Positions 11,180 to 20,700 of a DNA stretch of 64,000 nt are shown here, in pieces. The DNA comes from Bos javanicus (taxonomy: Eukaryota > Chordata > Mammalia > Artiodactyla > Bovidae). Position 1 is the first letter of the stretch; the number at the start of each line of letters is the position of its first letter. A program made the translations under genes and the position numbers. The notes under the pieces were generated by a model. That model did no database searches and was not told the origin of the DNA. It saw nothing but the letters and a program-made list of their open reading frames with translations. The DNA is taken from the NCBI RefSeq assembly GCF_032452875.1, contig NC_083870.1, positions 7,874,001 through 7,938,000 on the forward strand. Reading direction: 5' to 3'.

Positions 11180-11380
11180 GGTGTGGCCTGAATTAAGTCT
11201 GACCCATTCCTTCCTCTCCACCAGCTCCACTTGCATGTGTCCCCTCCAGGTGCCCAGCACATATGCACCCCAGAACCTTTGCACTTGCTCTTCCTGCTGC
11301 TTTGCATGCACGTCCCTAGGGAGCTAGTGATTTGATCCCATGTTGCCAAGTTACTGCTCAAATGCCACCCCCCCATTAAA
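11180..11380 (+). repeat. L2-like fragment
   Basis: CAGAACCTTTGCACTTGCTC and TTACTGCTCAAATGCCACC correspond to the conserved L2 3-prime region. It lies between the end of the GRIK5 homology and a Bov-tA. Confidence 0.55.
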
Positions 11381-11395
11381 AAAATGGCCAACTAC

Positions 11396-11572
11396 CCACT
11401 ATTTGCAATGCTAGAGACTAGGGTTCCATCCCTGGGTCAAGAAGAACCCTTGGAGAAGGAAATGGTAACCCACTCCAGTGTTCTTGCCTGGAGAGTTCTA
11501 TGGACAGAGGAGCCTGTCATGCTACAGTTCATGGGGTGGCAAAGAGTCAGACAGGACTTAGCTGACTAATAC
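11396..11572 (+). mobile_element. Bov-tA SINE fragment
   Basis: ATCCCTGGGTCAAGAAGAAC, then CACTCCAGTGTTCTTGCCTG and the end CAGACAGGACTTAGCTGAC. Forms the right edge of the block inserted into the L1. Confidence 0.82.
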
Positions 11573-12362
11573 ACAGAAGTGGGACTCTTGTTCATTAGGC
11601 AGTTCTATTTTTAAATATTGAGGAACCTCCGTAATGTTCTCCATAGTGGCTGCACCAATTTACATTCCCCACAATGGTGCACAAGGGTTCCCTTTCCTCC
11701 ACAGCCTTGCAACACCTATTATCTTCTTTTTGATACTAGTCTTTCGGATAGGTGTGAGGTGGTATCTCACTGTGGTTTAATTTGCTTTTTCCTGATAATT
11801 AGTGACATTGAGCACCTTTTAATATACCTATTGGCCATCTGTACATCTTTTTTTGAGAAATGCCTATTCAGATTCTTCATCCATTTTTTAATCAAGTTAT
11901 TTGGGATTTTGCTGCTAAGTTGTTCATGCTTCTTATATATTTTGGATATTAATCTCTTATCAGCTATAGGGTTTGCAAATATTTCCTTCCACTTCATAGG
12001 TTGCCTTTTCATTCTTGATTATTTTCACTGCTATGCAGAAGTTGTTGCATCTTCTCACAGATGTACAAAGGAAAAAAGAAACATGTAGTATAACCAACTT
12101 AGACTCTTAAAAAGTGTCCAATTAGAAGCATTAAAATGACTGAGCTGAGGTTGAGGTCAAAATTATTTTATTATCCCTAGAGAACTGATTAAGGAATCAA
12201 AAAGTAAATGGGTTCTTCTTTTTAGAAATGTGTAAATATTGAGATTTTTGAGGGTAATGTCAGGCTGGGCCTTAAGAATGATCTAGTTCAGTAATTCTCA
12301 GTTTGGTCTAGAGATACCTGGGGGTTCCAGTGACCCTTTAAGGGATCTGAAAAGTCAAAATT

Positions 12363-12572
12363 ATGTTTGTGTGCTGAGTCACTTCAGCCATGTCCAATTC
12401 TTTGTGACCCCATGGACTGTAGCCCACCAGGCTCCTCTGGCCATGAGATTCTCCAGGCAAGAATATGGGAGTGGGTTGCCATTTCCTCCTCCAGGGGATC
12501 GTCCCAACCCAGGAATCGAATACACATCTCTTACATCTCCTGCATTGTCAGGTGGGTTCTTTACCACTAGCT
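12363..12572 (-). mobile_element. Bov-tA SINE
   Basis: Nearly full-length antisense Bov-tA: GTGTGCTGAGTCACTTCAGC through to GTGGGTTCTTTACCACTAGC, including the tRNA-like part. Confidence 0.9.
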
Positions 12573-12589
12573 TCACACCCTACTAAGAG

Positions 12590-13960
12590 GTCTCTTGCCT
12601 GTTTCATTAGGTTGACACTTGCATAGATGGCACAAAGCAGTGGGGGATAAAACCGTTAGATCTGAAGCATAGTTGAAGGCAGCAGCACCAAACTGTATTT
12701 TTCACCGTCATGTTGTGCGCTCACAGTAAGAAAACAGAACAAAACCTTGATGAAATCATTTAAAAAATAACTTTGTTACATTTTGAGCTCAAAGTACACA
12801 TCTCTTAAAATATTTTGTGTGCTGAAATAGGAAGTATGCACTTCTGTTCCATACTGAAATACAATGACTGTCTTCAGGGAAAGCTCTTACACAACTGAGT
12901 TCTGAGTTGAACCAGCTACCCTTTTTCTTGGAATACCATTTTTAATTAAAAAAATGACTGAAAAACTGTAGTCATTCAGACTTGGGTATTTCTCAGACAT
13001 TTTCTTAAAAGTGAACAAAGTGAGACTGTCACTTCAAGGAAAACATCTGACAGTAATTGTTGCCAATCGTGAAATTCCAGATTTCAAATGAAAATTAGAG
13101 CTTTAGAAAAACTTGCATTTGTTATCATGAGCTTGACAGTCTCCCAGTAATTAAAGACTTTTCTGTTAATACTGAATCTGATTTTTAAAATATTGTATAT
13201 AATGAGATGCTATCAACATTTAAAAGATCTCTATAACTTTGTGAACAAGTATTTTCAACTGCCAACACACGAATGAAAGATCTATTTAAAGTACAAAAAG
13301 GACCAATGAATTTTATTGCAGCAGAGTAAGAAATGCTTGTTGAGGGCTTCCCTAGTGGTCAGTGGTTAAGAATTCATCTGCCAAGGCAGGGGACAAGGAT
13401 TCAACCCCTGGTCCAGGGAAATCCCATATGCCACAAGGCAACTAAGCCCATGCACCACAACTCCTGAAGCCTGCACATCCTAGAACTAGAGCTCTGCAGC
13501 AAAGAGAAGCCACTGCAATGCAACTAGAGAGTAGCCCCTGCTCGCCACAACCGGAGAAAGTCCTAATGCAGCAACAAAGACACCGCAGCCAAAAACAGAA
13601 AGAAATACATGTTGATATGGCTTCAGATTCCATAATGCAACTCAATGTTTAAAAATTATCCTTGTTGAGTTCTCATGTAGCATCAAAGAAGAATATCCAC
13701 AATTATACAAAAAGTCTCTTAAAATGCAACTACAAACCTGGATGAAGCCAGATTTTCTTCATAAAATTCCACTGAACTCTCTTTTTAAAGCAGAGTTCAT
13801 GTTAAATTTTTTTTCTTATAACAATTTGCACAGTACTGTACATATAAATACCACATTAAATGAAGGTACTTCAGTACTGACAAAAATTAGCTGTCTTGTC
13901 TGGCTGGGAAAATGTGTGAAACATCTATAGTCATGTCTTTAAGCTCAACAAAAAAAGGTT
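12590..13960 (+). mobile_element. Fossil hAT-type DNA transposon (transposase remnant), split by a SINE
   Basis: GTTATCATGAGCTTGACAGT, ACAAAAAGGACCAATGAATT and, after the SINE, ATGGCTTCAGATTCCATAAT and TCAAAGAAGAATATCCACAA match what I remember of a widespread hAT-derived (ZBED/FAM200-like) transposase repeat. Reading frames are destroyed. A CHR SINE at about 13343-13606 splits it, flanked by AAGAAATGCTTGTTGA and the diverged AAGAAATACATGTTGA. The family name is tentative. Confidence 0.5.
13343..13606 (+). mobile_element. CHR-type SINE
   Basis: GGGCTTCCCTAGTGGTCAGT head, then CCACAAGGCAACTAAGCCCA and GAGAAGCCACTGCAATGC body, typical of a full-length CHR SINE. Inserted in the hAT fossil, with a diverged 16-base target duplication. 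Confidence 0.88.
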
Positions 13961-14229
13961 TACCAAATCCAGCAATTCTAACAGTATACCAGGGGCAGTC
14001 TTTAGCAAGTTGAGATTACTTGGAGATCGAAAAAGAACTACTTCACACTGTAGGTAATAAACTTGGCTTCTTATTACCTGTAAGAAAAGACAAAAGCAGA
14101 TAACATAAAGGAATCTGAAGATGATTTAGAGATTTATATATATATATATATTTCTAAATTCCTACTCCAAGAAGATTTTTTTGATTAATAATTTATATTT
14201 ACCTGTGTGGTCCTCCTCAGTGGTCTCCC

Positions 14230-14650
14230 ATTAGCTCCTCAGAGGTAACTACTATCCTGACCATGGTGTTTCCTTTTCTATGCTTTTTTAAAAAACTTTA
14301 TCATGTGTATGAATGAATGGCTAAACAATATATTCCTTTGTAGAAAGGACATCACACCATATGGTATCTTCTAGGACTTTTTTTTTTCACTGAATATTAA
14401 TATTCCTAATATTCTTTTATGCTGCTGCATTGTAGCTATGGTTCATTTATTCTGTTGTATAGTATTCTGTTCTGTGAAGATAGCACAACTTATCCATTTT
14501 TCTGTTGGACAACTGAATTGAATTCAAAGTTGTGATTTTACAAATAGTGCTATTATGAACACTATTGTACATATCTTCTGGTATACATGTATATATACTA
14601 GTCAGTATGTATACTCAGGCATGAAGTTCTGGGTTATAGAGTGAAAAGTA
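14230..14650 (-). repeat. L1-like 3-prime remnant
   Basis: The pattern 'tatccatttttctgttggac', 'tacaaatagtgctattatga' and 'gtatactcaggcatgaagtt' resembles antisense old L1. Strongly diverged. Confidence 0.5.
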
Positions 14651-15654
14651 TTCAACTTTACAAGACAACAGGTGTGCTTGGTATCTAACGTTTATTTCAG
14701 AGATAACATCCGGTGCAGCTGCATTAAGGCCTCTTTGGGTTACAGAATCCTACACTGCACAAGCCATAAACCCAATCTAGTATAACAGTTCCTCTTTGCC
14801 AGCCTTTTTCCAATTTCCCCAGGCTGGACAGACAGATGAGGACAGGTAAAAGCTCTCTCCCTCTCATGCCTTCTTTCCTGTTCTTGCCTTTCTTATCCCT
14901 GATGATAGCAGTTTCTCTCCCTGAGGCATCCAGTTCTTGACCTAATCTGGGTCCTCTAGGGGAGAACCTGGACATTTTGCTGATACTAGATGTCCTACTC
15001 ACCCTTTAAGGTATAGTAGCTTAATTCCCATCTTCTTCACAATGCTTCCCTTATTATGCTGACACCCAATTCAGTTCGACGATCCACAATTCACTGAGAG
15101 TTTAAATATCCCTCATTAAACTAGACACCAATGAGTCAATGTGGAACAGAGAGCTCAAGAAGTCCTCCAAGAGCTCACCTTTTAGTGACTAGAAATAAGA
15201 TAGTAAAAAAATTAAAATGCAGTGTGATGATAAAGGTCCACATTGACACATGGATGAGGAGTACAAAAGAGAGACACTTAGCCAGCTACACCCATTTCTT
15301 CCTTATTTTTTCTCTGAGAGCTTTTATTATCTGTACATGGCTCCCTTATTTAGCGCAGGCTTGCAGGATGCATTTATGAATGTGGTACCACTAGTTGAAA
15401 TCAATTCCGTGTAGAATGGCTATAACACAGAACCTTTGAAGGTACATTCAGCGTGGTCCATTGGCACCTGAGCTTCTACTTTGGTCATCTCCCAAATGAC
15501 ATATTTCTGGTCATCATTTCTTGCAACTCCCACTCATACACTTGTTAATTCATCCTCTCATGCTACAGTGATATTTGTGGACTTTTACCAATTTTCATTT
15601 GCTTCTTGATCTTTCCCCTGGTAGATGATAGGAATCACCATAAAACTGGCATTT
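14651..15654. other. Intergenic, nothing recognised
   Basis: About 1 kb of ordinary intergenic sequence. Short ORFs (for example around 14724-15002 and 15131-15379) have no recognisable family and no supporting splice structure. Confidence 0.4.
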
Positions 15655-15915
15655 TAGAAGGCAATGGCACCCCACTCCAGTACTCTTGCCTGGAAAATCC
15701 CATGGACGGAGGAGCCTGGTAGGCTGCAGTCCATGGGGTCTCTAAGAGTCAGACAGGACTGAGCGACTTCACTTTGACTTTTCACTTGCTTGGAGAAGGA
15801 AATGCCAACCCACTCCAGTGTTCTTCCCTGGAGAATCCCAGGGACCGGGAAGCCTCGTGGGCTGCTGTCTATGGGGTCGCACAGAGTCGGACACGACTGA
15901 AGCGACTTAGCAGGA
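15655..15915 (+). mobile_element. Bov-A2 SINE (BovA dimer)
   Basis: AGGCAATGGCACCCCACTCC first monomer, linker TTTTCACTTGCTTGGAGAAG, second monomer ending CGACTGAAGCGACTTAGCAG. Confidence 0.92.
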
Positions 15916-15916
15916 A

Positions 15917-16050
15917 CCACCACGGAGGAGGGCATGGCAACTCACTCCAGTATTCTTGCCTGGAGAATCTCCATGGACAGAGGAGCCTGGCGGGCTATAG
16001 TCCATGGGGTCACAAAGAGTCAGACACGACTAAGTCAGTCAGTGACTAAG
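15917..16050 (+). mobile_element. BovA-type SINE monomer adjacent to Bov-A2
   Basis: GGAGGAGGGCATGGCAACTC to GTCAGTCAGTGACTAAGCAG, a further BovA monomer directly after the dimer. Confidence 0.82.
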
Positions 16051-16465
16051 CAGAACACAGGAACCACCAGAAAACTTGAATTTTAACATTCAACGTGATT
16101 CTATTCCTCTGTTTCTTTGTGGCATTTCTGGAACAATCAAATACACATCGTTGTAAATCACTGTGGGTCCAAACTGCACACAGAATAAATAGCAGAAAAA
16201 AAACGCTCACTGAATAACTTCACACAACGTGATTTAAGATAACATGGTAGAGTCCCCCCTGGCTGAGGTCATAAAATGAAGGGCTAACTCACTGACCAAA
16301 GGTTACTGTAGAGTATGTCAAGCTAGCTCTCATTGGCTGAGAATGCACAGTAGCAGTCCGAGCATAGAAAAAAGTATTATTATGGTACCAAAATCAATTT
16401 ATGTATATTTTTAAAGAAAAATATTTCAGAGATGAATTAAATAATTGCTGTTCTGGCAGTGCTAT

Positions 16466-16668
16466 TGTTGTTGTTTAGTCACTCGGTCATGTTTGACTCT
16501 TTGTGAGCCTGTGGACTGTAATGCTTCAGGCTCCTCTGTCCATGGGATTTCCCAGGCAAGAATACTGGAGTGGGTTACCATTTCCTTCTCCAGGGGATCT
16601 TCATGACCCAGGGATCGAACCCAAGTCTCCTGCATTGGCAGGCAAGTTCTTTACCACCTGGGAAGCCC
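16466..16668 (-). mobile_element. Bov-tA SINE
   Basis: Antisense element from TTGTTGTTGTTTAGTCACTC to TTTACCACCTGGGAAGCCC, including the tRNA-Glu-like head. Confidence 0.9.
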
Positions 16669-16984
16669 AGCAGTGTTAGGCTTTATCACATATTTCTGTG
16701 ATCAAGCATGATAATTCAGTAGGATCCTCTGGGGAATTTGTATATGCCCTGCTTTAATTGCTTAATGGGTAGGCGTATTACCATCCCTCCATCTCAAATC
16801 GTAAACCCTCTATAGACAGAAACACTGTTTTATAGGTATATTTAACATAGCATCAATTTGGGCATGTAGCAGAGGCCAGAAAACACCAGCATGAATTAAT
16901 ATTTGCTGAATTAAGGCTAGCAGGAGAGAATTAAGTAAAAGAGGCAAAAGTTCATCTCAGAGTCCAACACCTACGTGAAGCTGA

Positions 16985-17200
16985 GATTCCCCAACCTCAG
17001 CACTATCGCCATTTTGGACGAGATAATCCTTTGTTGTGGAAGGCTGTTCTGTGTATTACTGGATGTTTAATAACATCCCTAGACACCAGCAGCACACCCT
17101 CCTCACCATGTGACAACCAAAAATGTCTCCAGACATTGCCAAATGTCCCCTAGGATGGAGAGAGATTGCCCTTGGTTGAGACTGCTGCATTAAATCTATC
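16985..17200 (-). repeat. MER5A-like hAT MITE
   Basis: CAACCTCAGCACTATCGCCA, then GACAACCAAAAATGTCTCCA and GACATTGCCAAATGTCCCCT are diagnostic of MER5A read in antisense. Ancient non-autonomous hAT element. Confidence 0.8.
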
Positions 17201-17446
17201 TCATTGCTTCTCTTTCATTCACCAGATTCTGGTCTGGGCCACAGAAGGCAACTCTCTAGATCAAGCAGGATATGTCTTCATGTTAAGACAGAATACACAA
17301 TTATAGTTAAACTCTAGGTATAACTTGGTACAAATTTATTTATACTCACCTATCTCTGCTGCTCTAACAAAACACTGGGGCAACCTGTAAAACCATTTAT
17401 GCATAAGTATAGAACAGAAAGATGAAAACTAGAAAAAAAAACTGGA

Positions 17447-17452
17447 TTTATT
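17447..17452 (-). promoter_or_regulatory. FCRLA: Candidate FCRLA polyadenylation signal
   Basis: AATAAA on the minus strand about 35 bases after the FCRLA stop, in CCCCCAATAAATCCAG, followed by a T-rich stretch. A second AATAAA overlaps the stop codon itself at 17485-17490. Confidence 0.55.
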
Positions 17453-17485
17453 GGGGGTAGTCAAGCAATATGGCAAGTGAATTAT

Positions 17486-17787
17486 TTATTCATGTTTGGT
17501 AGGACCCTTTGTGGTCTCAAGCTTCAGGTGGCTAGACAAGTCCCTCAGCTCTATGACCAGGTGACCAAGGAGAACTCTCATATCCTGTATCTGCTTGAGG
17601 AGAACACCCATCTGGTGATACAGATGAGGGTCTGGGCCTTGCAGAGGGGAAAAGGAGTCTGGATCCTTAGAAGAAGGGGTGGAAAGTGGAGGCAGTGGCC
17701 CAGGGGGCTTTGTAGAAGTAGTTTCTGGAGCATCTGGTTTCTGAGGAGCTGGAGTCAAGGTAGTGGGTGCAGCAGACCTGGAGGGAC
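17486..17787 (-). CDS. FCRLA: FCRLA exon 5, C-terminal tail
   Basis: Acceptor TAATCCAG, then GPSRSAAPTTLTPAPQKPD and a Pro/Ser-rich stretch, the Leu-rich helix and the end TTKGPTKHE. The TAA stop lies inside an AATAAA. Confidence 0.93.
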
Positions 17788-20700
17788 CTGGATTAGGGGG
17801 CAGGAGACACAGACAGAGTGAAGTCTGACTCTCGTCCTACCCTCATACTCCTGGTCAATCTTTCTTATTCTCTGAAAGTAGCTTTGGAGCCCAGTGGCAG
17901 CAAAAATTTGAGGACTCTGGTCCAAATTCCAATCTGAAGAAATCTGCATTTCTTCTGCTTGAAAATCTTCCACAGGGAGGCCTTATCATTAAAAGGGCTA
18001 TGGATGTTAGCCAGTTCCTCCTCTTTTAATTGAATTCCTTCCAACAGGCATGTTGTACAACAGGTAACTGGTCCTAGGTCAATCTCTGATTGTACATGAT
18101 GCATGCTAAGTCTCTTCAGTCGTGTCTGACTCTTTGCCACCCCATGGACTGTGGCCCGCCAGGCTCCTCTGTCCATGGGGATTCTCCAGGCAGGAATACT
18201 GGAGTGGGTTGCCATGGCTTTCTACACTAATGTACTTGACATTAGTGTAATTCCTTATCCTGTGCCAGCCTTCAGTGTTTTGAGGATGCCTCTGCTGGCC
18301 CCATGAGTCACTTCCTCTTCAAGATGAGCCTCTCCCATCCCTTCCATTATTTTCCTTATGACATGACTTGAGCGCCCTCCCTACCCTGGACACTTCCTAT
18401 GGGTATGTTTCAGATCAAATGCAGCCTTCTTGACTGAGATTCCTAGAATTGAATATAAACTCCAGCCTACTTCATCCTCACTCTAGAAACTCTGTTGCTA
18501 CAAATGCCCAGAGTTCATGAAGGGAGTGTCAAGTCTACAGGGCAGTAGCTGCTGGCTCAGGTCTTGGTTTGGTGAGTTGTACACCACAGTCTGAGGGAGA
18601 AGTTGCCTCTCTGTGCTTTTTTTCCCACCACCAGGGCCTCTGGCTTATTGTTCTTGCCTCCTGTGTGTCTTTTCTTAACCTGCTTACACCAAACCCTAGC
18701 TCACGGACCCAATTGTCTTATCCCCTTCCTTCCTGCTTTTTCACACCCATCACACACACACACACACAAACTCACCCTGCACCCTGATCTCCAGCTTGGG
18801 GCTCTGTTTCCAAACTTGATTGTCCTCAGTGGCTGCTTCACACCAGTAGGACCCAGAGTGTGCCTCTGACACGGTGGGGATCTGGAATTCTGAAGAGGGA
18901 CCCCTGCTACGCATTGTCCTGCCGTCCTTGTAGAAGGAGAAGAGGAGGCGGGCGGATGACCTCTGCAGGGGCAGCTTTGTCTGACAGCTCAGGGTCACTG
19001 GCTTCCCCTCTTGGGGCTCAGCTGAGGGTGTGACTCTGAGAACTGGGGCTCGAAACAGTTCTGGGGGAGAGAGAGGTGAGAAAGAGGAGCTCAGCCATTC
19101 ATTCAGATGAGCCCCTGGCAAGCAAAGAACACCAGTCCCACATTCCTTCCTCTATTTTTAGATCAGGAAGGACTTCTCTTAGAAAAGTTCCATTTGAACC
19201 TTTCGAGTTGTCTCTCTCTTCAATAGACAGGACTAGAGAAGATCTAGAGATTGGCAAATCTGACAGTAAGCCAGACATCCAGTCAGTGAACATCGGGGAG
19301 CACAGAGCTGTAGGACAGAGCAGAAGGAAACATGTTGAGCTTGGAGTCAAGCTGAAGGGCTTGGACGGGCAATGCTAAGATGCTGCTCCTCCTGAAGGCC
19401 ACCTGGGGCATCTGCCAGCAACCTACTGCTTAGGCCTTTGGTGATCTTGCCATCTCCAGGGAAAGACATTTGTAGTTCCTCTGTCTTTCCCCACCTGCCT
19501 CCACCATGATGACACTGCCTCTAGCGCTTACCGTGAACTGTGAGAGCCACAGGAGACGCCGTCTCTGGGCTCCCAGGACCAGGGCTCCTGAGGACAGCAC
19601 TGCAGTGGTAGTGCCCGCTGTCGGCCTTTTGCGCCACAGTGATGGAGATTTCCTTGCTAGGTCCGGGGGGGCCAAGGGCTGCGCCGTCTCGGTAGAAGGT
19701 GACCTGGGTCAGTGGCCAGTCTTGCCAGGCCAGGCAGCGCAGAACCAGAGGGTCTCCTTCGAATATAGGCTTGGCTGGGCTTTGGAGGATCAGCCAGTCT
19801 GTGGGCCAAGGCAAAAGCTGAGTGTGACCTACTGCCCCTTGGGAGCTCCCTCAATCTGCCCACAGTAGATCCCTCTAGTCTTTCTCTGAGGGGCCAGGCC
19901 ACCTGCCCTCTGGTTGGGAGTGTGGGACAGCTTCTCTAGGGTCTAGCACAGAGGGTACCCTGGCTTCTTGGGCTGAAGATGGAGCAGATGGTATCTCTTC
20001 CCATGGCCAGTTTCCTGGGGGTACCTTCCTGAGTGGGCTGTGGGGCTGAAAGGAGAGCTTTGGGAAATGGGAGAAAGAGCTGCCTGCACTGGTCAGTCCT
20101 TTCTAGGACCTCACCGTAGGACACAGTCAGGTGGACGGGTTCACTGAAAGTGTAGCCCTTGACCTGGAAGCTGACTTCCCTTGGGTCCGTCAAGTCATCC
20201 TCAGGGTGGCACATGCTGTCCTGGGTGCTGGCTGGTCCTTTGCACTGGAGTGCCTCAAAACTGGCAGCTGCGGAGAGCATGGTTGGAGAAGAACCAGAAA
20301 ATGATGCTGCAGCTTGGAGAAGGAGGACAGGAAATGGCTCTCCACAGTGGTTCCTCCCTCTCCTTGGGGAATCACACGTTTTAAAATAGAGTAAGAAGAC
20401 ATCAAAACCTTTTTTTTTTTTTTCCCAAGAGACCCATGTGGCTCTCTAAGAGGGACACATTTGACTTGATTCGCTGGCTCCCGGGTGCAGTCAGTGAGTG
20501 GACTGTGGGTTTGAGGAAGGGGGTGGGGAGAGAATGGTGAGCTCACCAGCATGACATCCAGCTGCAGGTGCAGGAAACCAGATGTCAAAGACAAAGAGGA
20601 TCCCAGAGCAGACAGACACAGGACAAGAGGGAAAGGAGATCAGATTCTAACATTTGTTGAGGGTCTACCATGTGCCAGGCATTGCCAGGCACGTTCACAC

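Larger units (their letters stand above)
9255..12060 (-). mobile_element. L1 LINE fragment, interrupted by SINE and retropseudogene block
   Basis: Plus-strand sequence is antisense L1: GGCTATTGTGAATAATGCTA at about 9680 and CATAGTGGCTGCACCAATTT at 11643, then TATTTTGGATATTAATCTC near 11937. The two halves are separated at about 9775-11572 by non-L1 sequence: the L1 stops at GGGATATATATATATAT and resumes at CAGAAGTGGGACTCTTG, which are adjacent in L1. The intervening block holds the GRIK5 retrocopy, an L2-like fragment and a Bov-tA. Confidence 0.8.

Noticed and set aside
10462..11196. 244-codon plus-strand ORF as a novel gene
   Set aside because: Its start overlaps frame-shifted GRIK5 homology and only parts of it match; it is a by-product of the decayed retrocopy.
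18223..18249. Perfect 11-base inverted repeat with five-base loop (TACACTAATGT / ACATTAGTGTA)
   Set aside because: Arms this short arise by chance; there is no link to a known RNA or site.
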